Assembly: GCA_050257395.1 (NCBI GenBank)
Contig: JBLMWU010000243.1
Span: 1-64,000 of the forward strand
Origin: JAIRTY01 sp050257395
GTDB taxonomy: Bacteria; Actinomycetota; Actinomycetes; Streptosporangiales; Streptosporangiaceae
Reading direction: 5' to 3'
DNA: 64,000 nt
The position numbers were made by a program, and so were the translations under genes. This document shows, one piece after another, positions 1 to 7,872 of the stretch (position 1 is its first letter; each line of letters opens with the position of its first letter). Below the pieces are notes generated by a model. The model saw only the letters and a list, made by a program, of their open reading frames with translations. It ran no database searches and had not been told where the DNA came from.

Positions 1-3000
1 GCGGCCAGTGCCTCCATCGCCAGCCTGACCGCGGTCTCCAGCTGGGGGTCCCGCCCGGCCGCCCAGTCGGCCGGGGTGAGCACCACCTCCACGTCCGGGT
101 CGACGCCGTGGTTCTCCACTCCCCAGCCGAAGCCCTCCAGCCAGATGGCGTACCGGGGCACGGTCATCGCGGTGCCGTCGACCAGGGTGTGGAACCCGTC
201 GATGCCGATGACCCCGCCCCAGGTGCGGGTGCCGACCACCGGGCCGAGGCCGAGGATGCGGATGGCGGCGGTCACCATGTCGCCGTCCGAGCCCGCGAAC
301 TCGTCGGTCAGCGCGATCACCGGGCCTCGCGGCGCGTCCTGGGGGTAGGTCGCGGGGCGCAGGCCACGGCCGAGATCCCAGCCCATGATCCGCCGGGCCA
401 GCTTCTCCACCACCAGCTCGGAGACATGGCCGCCGCGGTTGTGCCGCACGTCGATGACCAGCGTGTCCATGCCCATCTCGCCGCGCAGGTCGCGGTGCAG
501 GTGGGCCCAGCCCTCGCCCATCATGTCGGGCACGTGCAGGTACCCGGCCCGGCCGCCGCTCAGCTCCCGCACCCGCCGCCGGTTCGCCGCCACCCAGTCC
601 TGGTACCGCAGCCTGCGGTCGCTGGCCAGCGGTGTCACCACGATCCGCCGCTCGCCGTCCCCGGCGGACAGGGTCAGCTCCACCGGCTTGCGGGCCGCGC
701 CGGCCAGCAGCGGCCCCGGCCCGGTGGCCGGGTCCACCGGCTGGCCGTCCACCGCCAGCAGCACGGTCCCCGGTTCCACCATCGCGCCGGCGACCGCCAG
801 CGGTGACCGGGCGCGCGGGTCCGAGGACTCGGCCGGCAGCACCCGGCTCACCCGCCAGCTCCCGTCCGGCGCCTGTTCCAGGTCGGCGCCCAGCAGCCCG
901 GTCCGGGCGCCGGGGGCGGCGCCGCTGCCAGCGGCGCGGACGTAGGCGTGCGAGCTGCCCAGCTCCCCGAACACCTCCAGCAGCAGGTCGGCGAAGTCGT
1001 CCGCGGTGGCCAGCCGGGGCAGCAGCGGCCGGTAGCTGGCAAGCACCGCGTCCCAGTCCACGTCGGCCAGGTCCGGCACCCAGAAGTCGTGCCGCATGAA
1101 CCTGCCCGCCTCCTCGAAGGCGTGCTGGCGCTGCGCCGCCGGGTCGGCGAGGAACCGCGCCCGGGACAGGTCGACCCGGGTGACCGCCGGGTCCTCCGGT
1201 TCCTCCTTGCGCTCGGCGGGCACCACCCGCAGTTCGCTGCCGTCCCGGATGACCAGCTGGCTGCCGTCCCCGCTGACCTCGAACCAGTCCAGCTCGGCGA
1301 CCAGCTCGGAGCACCGCTGCCGGGCGAAGTCGTAGCGCTCCAGCGCGGGCCGCGGGCGGTCGTCGTCCGGGTCGGCCTGCCCTTCGCCCAGCACCCCGGT
1401 GACCGGGTGCCGGAGCCAGGCGAAGCCGCCGGCCACCGCGCTCAGCGACGAGTACAGGGCCTCCGGCACCGGCATGGCCACGACCCTGGCACCCAGCCCG
1501 GTCAGGTCCACCGCTACCGGCGCGGGTTCCTGCCCCTCGCCCGGGGCCTGCTGCGCGCCGCCCGCCTGGCCGCTGGCCGGCTGGCCGCTGCCCGCCTGGC
1601 CGTCCCGCGCTCCCTGGCCCGCGCCCGGGCCGCCGCTGGTGCCGCTGCCCTGCTCCTCGTTCACCGCGCGGCCTTCCGGCAGCGGCGCGAAGGGGGACGG
1701 GGTGGCGGCCGCCAGCGGCACCAGGTAGGGGCGGCAGCCGTAGGGGAACGACAGGTCGAAGAAGTGCGCGTCGTAGACGGGGTCGAAGCTGCGCCTGGAC
1801 AGGAAGGCCAGGTATTTCCCGTCCGCGCTGAACACCGGCTCGTCGTCGGCGAACCGCGCGTCGGTGACGTCCGCGGGCGGCGAGCCGTCCAGCCGGGCCA
1901 GCCGGATCCGGCTCAGCGGCCGCGGCCCCGGCTGCGACCAGGCCAGCCAGCGGGAGTCGGGGGCGAAGGACAGCCCGGTGACCGGCCCGTCGTCGGACTG
2001 CGCGAGCAGGGTGACCGCGCCGGTCACGATGTCGACCAGGTGCAGCCCGCCGTCCCGGGCCGCCACCGCGGCGGCGCCGCCGTCCGGGGCGGCGGCCAGC
2101 TCGCTCACCCGGCCGATGCCACCCGCGGCCAGCCGCCGCCGGCCGCCGCTGCCGTCGGCGGCCGCCACTTCCAGCGCGTCCGCGCCGCCGGCGTCGGTGA
2201 CCCAGATGACCTGGCCGGTGTCCCCCAGGACCCGGGGCAGCCGGGCGCGCGCGTCCGCCGCCACACTCAGCGCCCGGGCCGGGCCGTCCCGGTGCGTGAG
2301 CCAGTGCACGGTGCCGCAGACCTCGATGGCGCTGGCGCGGCCGGACTGGTCACAGGACAGGCTGCCGAGCTCGTCTGCGGCCGACACGAGCCGGGGGGCG
2401 CGGCCGGTGACGGCCGTGCCGAGGGTGATCTCGAGCCGCCGGGGCTGGCTGTCCGCGGCCAGGCTGTCCAGCAGCCAGAGGTCACCCGCACACTGGTAGA
2501 CCACCCGGTGGCCGTCCGTGCTGGCGTTGCGCGCGTAGAAGCCGTCGTGATCGGTGTGCCGCCGCAGGCCGGTGCCGTCCAGCCGGCAGGAGTAGACGTT
2601 GCCGGTGCCCTCGTGATCGGACAGGAACGCCAGCCGCCCGGCCACCAGCATCGGGCAGGCGAACTGGGCCGGCAGGCCGGCCAGCACCCGGGTGAAGCCC
2701 TCCCCGGTCCGGCTGCCGGGATCCGCCGGGGCCACCCAGAGGCGGCCCGCCGTCCCGCCCCGGTAGCCCTTCCAGTAGGCGGGATCCCGGCCCCCGCTGC
2801 CGTTCAGCAGGGCCACCGTGCCCGCCTCCACCGCCAGGTCCGCGACCGGGCCGAACGGCAGCCGGCGGGCGGCGCCGCCCGCGATCGGGATCACGTGCGC
2901 CCACGCGGACCGCTCGAACGGCGCGCCCGCGGCGGTCAGGGCGAGCACGTCGCCGTCCGGCGTCCAGCCCGCCACCCGGGTGGCCGGGTCGGCCCAGTGC

Positions 3001-3248
3001 GTCAGCCGCCGGCAGCGGCCGCCGTCGATGCCGGCCACCAGCACCTCGGGGTCGCCGTCCCGCCAGCTCGTCCAGGCGAGCGCGGCGCCGTCCCGGGAGA
3101 GGCGCGGGTGACTCACCGGGGCACGGTCGGCCGAGACGCGCCAGGCACGCCCGCCACCGGCCGGCGCGAGCCAGACATCATCATCGGCCGCAAATGCCAG
3201 CAAATCATCATGAAGATGGGGATAACGCAGGTATCCGGGTGAACTCAC
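1..3248 (-). CDS. tri: Tricorn protease homologue, 3' end beyond window
   Basis: Serine peptidase (family S41) expected to act as a cytosolic oligomer trimming peptides downstream of the proteasome. The GTG start at 3248 gives the family's usual N-terminus (SSPGYLRYPHLHDD). The first ~600 residues are the two beta-propellers, interrupted by a Gly/Gln/Ala-rich stretch at about 525-580 that looks like a disordered insertion. A tricorn core, PDZ region and S41 domain follow. Catalytic residues are visible: Ser766-His767 in ELGSSHAYV, nucleophile Ser987 in AGSDGD, and Glu1045 in VENHGVDPD. About 1082 residues lie in the window, close to full family length, so only a few C-terminal residues are missing. 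It is divergent from the flavohemoglobin gene across a 392-bp spacer. The identification is firm; the role in this organism is inferred. Confidence 0.93.
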   Translation of the reverse strand, partial: MSSPGYLRYPHLHDDLLAFAADDDVWLAPAGGGRAWRVSADRAPVSHPRLSRDGAALAWTSWRDGDPEVLVAGIDGGRCRRLTHWADPATRVAGWTPDGDVLALTAAGAPFERSAWAHVIPIAGGAARRLPFGPVADLAVEAGTVALLNGSGGRDPAYWKGYRGGTAGRLWVAPADPGSRTGEGFTRVLAGLPAQFACPMLVAGRLAFLSDHEGTGNVYSCRLDGTGLRRHTDHDGFYARNASTDGHRVVYQCAGDLWLLDSLAADSQPRRLEITLGTAVTGRAPRLVSAADELGSLSCDQSGRASAIEVCGTVHWLTHRDGPARALSVAADARARLPRVLGDTGQVIWVTDAGGADALEVAAADGSGGRRRLAAGGIGRVSELAAAPDGGAAAVAARDGGLHLVDIVTGAVTLLAQSDDGPVTGLSFAPDSRWLAWSQPGPRPLSRIRLARLDGSPPADVTDARFADDEPVFSADGKYLAFLSRRSFDPVYDAHFFDLSFPYGCRPYLVPLAAATPSPFAPLPEGRAVNEEQGSGTSGGPGAGQGARDGQAGSGQPASGQAGGAQQAPGEGQEPAPVAVDLTGLGARVVAMPVPEALYSSLSAVAGGFAWLRHPVTGVLGEGQADPDDDRPRPALERYDFARQRCSELVAELDWFEVSGDGSQLVIRDGSELRVVPAERKEEPEDPAVTRVDLSRARFLADPAAQRQHAFEEAGRFMRHDFWVPDLADVDWDAVLASYRPLLPRLATADDFADLLLEVFGELGSSHAYVRAAGSGAAPGARTGLLGADLEQAPDGSWRVSRVLPAESSDPRARSPLAVAGAMVEPGTVLLAVDGQPVDPATGPGPLLAGAARKPVELTLSAGDGERRIVVTPLASDRRLRYQDWVAANRRRVRELSGGRAGYLHVPDMMGEGWAHLHRDLRGEMGMDTLVIDVRHNRGGHVSELVVEKLARRIMGWDLGRGLRPATYPQDAPRGPVIALTDEFAGSDGDMVTAAIRILGLGPVVGTRTWGGVIGIDGFHTLVDGTAMTVPRYAIWLEGFGWGVENHGVDPDVEVVLTPADWAAGRDPQLETAVRLAMEALA

Positions 3249-3364
3249 CGGCTCATCCTAAACCCGGCGGCTGCCGGCGTCCGGGAATGGCGCGGCGGCC
3301 ATGCCGGGGGGCATCGCGGTATTTCCCGGCGGCCGCCGGCCCGGGTCTCCCGCTGCCGCAGCGG

Positions 3365-3384
3365 CCCTGGCAGTCCTGCCAGGG
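3365..3384. promoter_or_regulatory. 20-bp near-perfect palindrome
   Basis: Nine-base arms CCCTGGCAG and CTGCCAGGG flank two bases. It lies 117 bp upstream of the tricorn start and 257 bp upstream of the flavohemoglobin start. It could be an operator or a small hairpin. No regulator family is assigned. Confidence 0.4.
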
Positions 3385-3583
3385 CAAATCCTGGCTGCAC
3401 GCGGCCTGCCGCGGCCATTGTGGGCCGGTCCGGGCGCAATGCCGCTGGCCAGCAGCGCCTGCGAGTTGCACTAATTTGAGCGGATGTACCCGCCAGCGAT
3501 CCTGCTAATCACCATAGTGCCGGCGTTTATTACTAAATGCAATCGTAGTTGCCTCGCTATTTTCCGGGCGACGTGAATTTCCC

Positions 3584-3605
3584 GTGTTGTGATTCTCACA
3601 AACAC
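3584..3605. promoter_or_regulatory. Imperfect inverted repeat in flavohemoglobin promoter
   Basis: GTGTTGTGA and TCACAAACAC are inverted around TTC with one extra base in the right arm. The repeat ends just before the proposed -35 element, a position suited to a repressor or activator of the flavohemoglobin gene. A nitric-oxide or redox regulator is a guess from the target only. Confidence 0.4.
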
Positions 3606-3634
3606 TTGTCTGCCTCGCCCGGCGGTGTAACAAT
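3606..3634 (+). promoter_or_regulatory. Promoter of flavohemoglobin gene, probably leaderless
   Basis: A TTGTCT -35-like hexamer at 3606 is followed by 16 bp and TAACAAT (-10-like) at 3628-3634. The -10 ends only six bases before the ATG at 3641, and no Shine-Dalgarno sequence is present. A transcript starting at or next to the start codon is therefore likely, as is common in actinobacteria. Confidence 0.5.
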
Positions 3635-3640
3635 CGCCTC

Positions 3641-5161
3641 ATGGCAATCGCGCTGGGCAGCTCCGGTGAGGGAGCGGCACGGAGGCGGTCCGCAGGTCAG
3701 CGAGCACCAGCCAGAAGGGGGCACCTGCGGGCCGCAGACGGTCCCGGTGAAAGCCAGCCATACTCAGCCCCGCCCGCCGAGCCCGTTCTGGAAGCCGGCG
3801 GCGAGAGCGGCACCCTGGCATTAGCGCCAGCGCCGGAGCCGCTTGCGGAGGCCGATCCGGAGCCCGGCGAGCCGGAGAAAGCAAGTCCCGCCGGGCCAAT
3901 CGATTCGCGGCTGCTCAAAAAGAGCTTCGCGCAGCTGGAGCCGCAATCAGATAAGGCAATGGCCGTTTTCTACGGCAGCCTCTTCGTGCGGCACCCGGAG
4001 TTCCGCGCGATGTTCCCGCTGGCCATGGACGGTCAGCGGCGACGGCTGTTCGACGGTCTCGCCCGCTCTGTCTGGGGCGCCGGCCAGCACCAGGCGCTCA
4101 CGGACTACCTGCGCGACCTTGCCCGCGATCACCGTAAATTCGGCGTGACCGACAAGCAGTACCAGCCCTTCTGCGAGGCACTGCTGGCCAGCCTGCAGAC
4201 CTCCGGCGGCAGCGCCTGGACCAGCGAGACCGCAGCGGCCTGGCGGGCCATGCTGGAGCACGTGGCCGCGCAGATGGCCGACGCCGCCCGCGCCGCGGCG
4301 GGCGAGCCTGCCTGGTGGCTGGGCGAGGTGGTGCGGCACGAGCGGCGGGGCCCGGATCTGGCCGTGCTGACCTTGCGGGCCGAGGCCGGCCAGCCGCTGC
4401 GCCACCAGGCCGGCCAGTACATCAGCGTGCAGGTGTCCCGGTGGCCGCGGGTCTGGCGCTGCTACTCCGTGGCCAGCGCGCCCCGCCCGGACGGGACCCT
4501 GGACCTGCACGTGCGGGCCGTGCCCGGGGGCCGGGTGAGCAGCCTGCTGGTCCACCAGACGCAGCCCGGTGACACACTGCTGCTGGGCCCTGCCCGGGGC
4601 GCCATGACCCTGGCCGCGGCCGCGGGCCCGGGCAGCATTCTGTGCGTGGCGGGCGGCACCGGGCTGGCCCCGCTCAAGGCGCTGGCCGAGGAACTGGCCG
4701 GGGCGCCTGGCCCGGCGCCGCGGGCCGTGCGGCTGCTGGCCGGGGCGCGCCACGAAAACGACCTGTACGACCTGCCAGCGCTGCGGCAGCTGGAGGCGGC
4801 CTGCCCCTGGCTCACCGTGGTCCCGGTCGTCGTCCCGCCCGGCGGCCCGGCTGCCGCCCGGGAGGCGATGCCCGCGGCCGCGGCCGCCCACCTGACGCCG
4901 GACACCAGCGACATCTTCGTGAGCGGGCCGGACGGGATGGTCCGGGCGGTCACCCGGCAGCTGGCGAGCCTGGCGCCTGGCACCCGCATCCACGCCGACA
5001 GCCTGCGCCCCTGGCGGCCTGACCGGCGGCGGCACGGCGACCGGGACGGCGGCGCGGCGGAGCCGCCCGCAGCTGCGGCCGGGGCGGCGGCGGGGGACGC
5101 CCCGGCCGCGGACGCCCCGCCGGGCGGCGGCTGCCCCTACGCGGGCCGGGTCATCAGCTGA
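3641..5161 (+). CDS. Flavohemoglobin-type globin-reductase
   Basis: A globin domain (about residues 88-220) is fused to an FAD/NAD(P)H ferredoxin-reductase module (225-455). In flavohemoglobins this arrangement performs O2-dependent dioxygenation of nitric oxide to nitrate. Visible residues: B10-type Tyr111 in FYGSLF, proximal His164 in RDHRKFGV, the FAD motif RCYSVAS at 273-279, the nucleotide-binding GGTGLAP at 338-344, and SGPDG near 428. The first ~85 residues are a Pro/Ala/Glu-rich extension unusual for the family, and the last ~45 are Ala/Gly-rich, ending in CPYAGRVIS. The ATG at 3641 sits six bases after a -10-like element and fits a leaderless start; a shorter protein from an internal start cannot be excluded. 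It overlaps the convergent SRPBCC gene by 8 bp. Related actinobacterial globin-reductases exist whose substrate is not proven. Confidence 0.85.
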   Translation: MAIALGSSGEGAARRRSAGQRAPARRGHLRAADGPGESQPYSAPPAEPVLEAGGESGTLALAPAPEPLAEADPEPGEPEKASPAGPIDSRLLKKSFAQLEPQSDKAMAVFYGSLFVRHPEFRAMFPLAMDGQRRRLFDGLARSVWGAGQHQALTDYLRDLARDHRKFGVTDKQYQPFCEALLASLQTSGGSAWTSETAAAWRAMLEHVAAQMADAARAAAGEPAWWLGEVVRHERRGPDLAVLTLRAEAGQPLRHQAGQYISVQVSRWPRVWRCYSVASAPRPDGTLDLHVRAVPGGRVSSLLVHQTQPGDTLLLGPARGAMTLAAAAGPGSILCVAGGTGLAPLKALAEELAGAPGPAPRAVRLLAGARHENDLYDLPALRQLEAACPWLTVVPVVVPPGGPAAAREAMPAAAAAHLTPDTSDIFVSGPDGMVRAVTRQLASLAPGTRIHADSLRPWRPDRRRHGDRDGGAAEPPAAAAGAAAGDAPAADAPPGGGCPYAGRVIS

Positions 5162-5768
5162 CGGTGCTGGGCTGCCTGCGGGCGGCCTGGCGCCCGGCGT
5201 CCGCGGCGATGGTGGCCGCGGCCGCGCGCATGATGTGCGCGACGAACGGGCGGATCAGCCGCCAGTACCGGGCGAACCTGCGCCGGGATGCCGGATCGGT
5301 GGTGGCGACCCGGCACTCATAGGTCAGCAGCGTCCGGCCGGTGCCATAGGGGCGCACCGTGAAGTTGCAGCCGATCTTGCCGTAGCCCGGCTGGGCGAAC
5401 CCCGCGAACTCGGCCCGGGGCACGTCGCGCCAGGTGATCGACGGCTGCCAGAACTTCCCGACCGCGCCGAACGCGATCTCGTAGCCCTCCTGCTCCCCCA
5501 GCGACAGCCAGCCGGGCAGCCCGCCGCCCTGGCTCAGCCGCAGGCTCGTCAGCGCGGGCGGCGGCTCACGGCGCAGCCGGGCGGGCAGCCCGCGCAGCCA
5601 GATCGACAGGTCGGTCAGCGGTGTGTGCACACTCATGAAATCCAGGTCCCGCGCTGCCCGCCAGGTGGTCAGCGGATCAGCGGCCACCACCTGGTGCACC
5701 GCGATGCTGACGTCGAAGACCGGCAGCTGCTCATCGAGGATCATCGGCGCGGCTTCCACCGGTCTCAC
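5154..5768 (-). CDS. SRPBCC/START-like protein
   Basis: A 204-residue soluble protein with the alternating beta pattern of a ligand-binding SRPBCC (polyketide cyclase-like) fold. It has an N-terminal strand resembling those of this family (VFDVSIAVHQVVAADP), a central GWLSLGEQEGYEIAFGAVGK stretch and a C-terminal Arg-rich helix. No catalytic residues are evident; lipid or hydrophobic ligand handling is only an inference. A GTG start at 5768 follows GAGGAGG closely; GTG at 5759 and ATG at 5744 are alternatives. It converges on the flavohemoglobin gene with an 8-bp overlap. Confidence 0.65.
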   Translation of the reverse strand: MRPVEAAPMILDEQLPVFDVSIAVHQVVAADPLTTWRAARDLDFMSVHTPLTDLSIWLRGLPARLRREPPPALTSLRLSQGGGLPGWLSLGEQEGYEIAFGAVGKFWQPSITWRDVPRAEFAGFAQPGYGKIGCNFTVRPYGTGRTLLTYECRVATTDPASRRRFARYWRLIRPFVAHIMRAAAATIAADAGRQAARRQPSTVS

Positions 5769-5994
5769 CCCCCTCCTCGTTGCTTTCCTCCCATCCGATC
5801 CAGCCCCGGCCGTGCCCGGTCAGGGCCGGTGGGCCCGCCCGCCGGGGCCGTTGGTGCCTGCTGCCCGGCCGCCGCGGGCCGGCGCGCGGGTCGCCGTTCA
5901 CCCTGCCCGCGGGCGGCCCGCCGCTATCATCGGTACCGGGCCGGGGCCTGCTGCGTGCACGGCCCGCCCGGAACTCGCAGGCCGTGTCGGGAGG

Positions 5995-6588
5995 ATGTCC
6001 TTGGCCAGGGGGCTCAACTCGCTGCCGGGAACGGTGACCGGCCCGCCTGCTCTGGTCAACAGCGGCCTGTTCGCGGATGCGTCCAACTTCGAGCTGCGGT
6101 TTGTGGAGGACTACGAGCGGATCACCGACATCGTCGGCGCGCTCCGCACGCTCGGCCTCAAGGTCGTTCTCACCAGCGGCTCCTTTGACATCATCCACGA
6201 GGGCCACTCCATGTACCTGGAGGCGGCCCGGCGGATGGGCGACTTCCTGATCGTCGGCGTGGACAGCGACGAGAAAATCCGGGCCCGCAAGGGGCCGCAC
6301 CGGCCCGCCGTGCCGGAGATGGAGCGGCTGCGGATGGTGACCCATCAGCGCGGGGTAGGGCTGGTCACCCTCAAGCACCTGCACCACCCGCGGTGGGCCC
6401 TGATCCGGGCGGTGCGGCCGGATGTGCTGGTCGCCACCGCCGACACCTACACTCCCGCCGAGATCGCGGAGCTCGAGTCCGCCTGGTGCGGCCGGGTGGA
6501 GGTGCTGGAGCGGATGGCGACCGTCAGCACGTCGGCCCGGCTGCGGCGGATCCAGCTTGGCCTGGCTGAGCCGCCGGCTTCCCCTTGA
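5995..6588 (+). CDS. HxGH nucleotidyltransferase (RfaE/TagD-like)
   Basis: A 197-residue Rossmann-like nucleotidyltransferase of the cytidylyltransferase superfamily. It carries GSFDIIHEGH at about 62-71 (the HxGH nucleotide-binding motif), DSDEKIRARKGPHRP at 90-104, and a C-terminal TVSTSARLRR resembling the S/T-S-x-R end motif of RfaE/HldE C-terminal domains. Such enzymes join NTP to a phosphorylated small molecule and release pyrophosphate; the acceptor here is unknown. The start is uncertain: GGGAGG at 5989-5994 abuts the ATG at 5995, while an in-frame TTG at 6001 has better spacing. It overlaps the deaminase-like gene by 4 bp, so the two are probably translated together. Together with the convergent HIT and thymidylate synthase genes it forms a nucleotide-handling cluster. 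Confidence 0.8.
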   Translation: MSLARGLNSLPGTVTGPPALVNSGLFADASNFELRFVEDYERITDIVGALRTLGLKVVLTSGSFDIIHEGHSMYLEAARRMGDFLIVGVDSDEKIRARKGPHRPAVPEMERLRMVTHQRGVGLVTLKHLHHPRWALIRAVRPDVLVATADTYTPAEIAELESAWCGRVEVLERMATVSTSARLRRIQLGLAEPPASP

Positions 6589-7448
6589 AGCAGATCCTGC
6601 TCTACCTGCCGGTGATCCACGCCGGTTACGAGGAGTTCCTCGCCCGCCACCCGGACGCCGCGGAGATTCTGCTGCTGGGCGCCGGCTTCCGCGAGCACTA
6701 CCCCAGCCTGGCCAAGGACATCCGGGCGCTGCCGCCGGACCGGGCCGCGCGCTACCTGGCCCTGCTCCCGGGCCGCCCGCCGGTGCGGGTCGCCGAGCCG
6801 GCCGACCTGCCCGCCGCCGTGCGCGGCGAGGTGCTGGTGCTGCCCGACGAGGAGGTCATGCGGGACCTGGCGGCCCGTTACCGGCTCGGCGACCACCGCG
6901 CGCTGGTGTTCGACCGGACCTTCCTGCGCTGGGACCGGGACTGGAGCCGGGCCATGGCGCCTGCGGGCTTCGACACCGAGGTCACCACCGCCGACCTGCC
7001 CCGCGAGCTGCTGGGCCGGGCCTGGCAGCTGTCGGCCCGCAGCTCGGACTGGTGGCGCCAGGTGGGGGCGGTGGCCGCCCGGGAGCGCCGGGTGCTCGGC
7101 TGCGCCTGGAACCGGCACCTGCCGACCGAGTACGCCCCGTACTTCAGCGGTGACCCGCGCGACAGCTTCGGGCGCGGCGTCCGGGCCGACCTGTCCACGG
7201 CCATCCACGCGGAGGCCGCGCTGATCGCTGCCGCTGCCCGCGACGGCACCGCGCTGGCCGGGGCCGACCTGTACACCACCACGTTCCCGTGTCCCGGCTG
7301 CGCCCGCCTGATCGCCGGGGCCGGGTTCGCGCGCTGTTTCTTCGCGGGCGGCTATTCGCTGCTCGACGGCGAGCAGGTGCTGCGGGCCGCCGGGGTGGCG
7401 CTGATCCGGGTGGCGGACCCCGATCCGGTCACGCCGGGCGGGCGCTGA
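6585..7448 (+). CDS. dCMP-deaminase-like protein with unknown N-terminal domain
   Basis: The C-terminal half (about 150-280) is a zinc deaminase of the CDA/dCMP deaminase superfamily. It has RQVGAVAARERRVLGCAWN, then the zinc and catalytic residues HAE at 208-210 and PCPGC at 235-239. The N-terminal ~145 residues (starting MKQILLYLPVIHAGY) match no domain I recognise. dCMP deaminases are usually 150-180 residues, so the 287-residue length is atypical. The start ATG overlaps the stop of the nucleotidyltransferase gene. The 3' end overlaps the convergent HIT gene by 20 bp. Deamination of a (deoxy)cytidylate-like substrate is expected from the active site. The substrate and the role of the extra domain are unknown. 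Confidence 0.78.
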   Translation: MKQILLYLPVIHAGYEEFLARHPDAAEILLLGAGFREHYPSLAKDIRALPPDRAARYLALLPGRPPVRVAEPADLPAAVRGEVLVLPDEEVMRDLAARYRLGDHRALVFDRTFLRWDRDWSRAMAPAGFDTEVTTADLPRELLGRAWQLSARSSDWWRQVGAVAARERRVLGCAWNRHLPTEYAPYFSGDPRDSFGRGVRADLSTAIHAEAALIAAAARDGTALAGADLYTTTFPCPGCARLIAGAGFARCFFAGGYSLLDGEQVLRAAGVALIRVADPDPVTPGGR

Positions 7449-7872
7449 ACCGCATCCGGACCGGCGGCGCACCGCCGCCCGGGTCGCCCACCAGGACGTG
7501 GGCGTGCACGTGCCGGATGGTCGCGCCGGTGAACCGGCAGTCGCCGTTGCGCACGCCGAGCCCGTAGTACCGCAGGCCGTAGCGTTCGCGCACCGCCCCG
7601 AGCGCGGTCCAGAAATCCTGCTGCGCGTCGCCGGGCAGGTCCAGCAGGTCCCCCACGTGCTGGTCCGGGACCAGCAGCAGGTGCAGGGCGGTCCCGGCGT
7701 ACGGGAACTCGTTCGGGGTCACGGCCCAGTGCCGGGTGCGCAGCAGGACCTGCTGGCGCTCGTGCTGGCGCAGCCCGTCCGGGCAGAACAGGCAGATGCC
7801 GCGGGCCTCCAGTGACCGCATCTCCGCCAGCTGCTCCTGGGTGCGGACGTTCTCGAAGCAGTAGTGGCTCAC
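7429..7872 (-). CDS. HIT-family nucleotide hydrolase/transferase
   Basis: A 147-residue histidine-triad protein. The active-site motif IRHVHAHVLVG places the triad at His121, His123 and His125, and Cys27/Cys30 form a CxxC that may bind zinc. HIT proteins hydrolyse or transfer nucleoside monophosphates from nucleotide conjugates or dinucleoside polyphosphates. The GTG start at 7872 shares its bases with the TGA stop of the upstream thymidylate synthase (GTGA overlap), indicating translational coupling. The frame stays open far upstream, but everything before 7872 is a shadow of thyA. Confidence 0.85.
   Translation of the reverse strand: MSHYCFENVRTQEQLAEMRSLEARGICLFCPDGLRQHERQQVLLRTRHWAVTPNEFPYAGTALHLLLVPDQHVGDLLDLPGDAQQDFWTALGAVRERYGLRYYGLGVRNGDCRFTGATIRHVHAHVLVGDPGGGAPPVRMRFSARPA

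Larger units (their letters stand above)
3249..3640. other. Divergent intergenic region, tricorn / flavohemoglobin
   Basis: This 392-bp gap holds no credible gene. The half nearer the flavohemoglobin is clearly more AT-rich than the surrounding DNA, as expected for a promoter region. It contains an 18-of-20 palindrome at 3365-3384 and a second imperfect inverted repeat at 3584-3605 (listed separately). Both could be operators for the flavohemoglobin gene or for the divergent tricorn gene. Confidence 0.6.

Noticed and set aside
948..3242. 764-residue open frame on the plus strand
   Set aside because: It mirrors the tricorn protease gene on the other strand. Its composition is Arg/Gly/Ala-rich with no domain, as expected from antisense frames of high-GC coding DNA.
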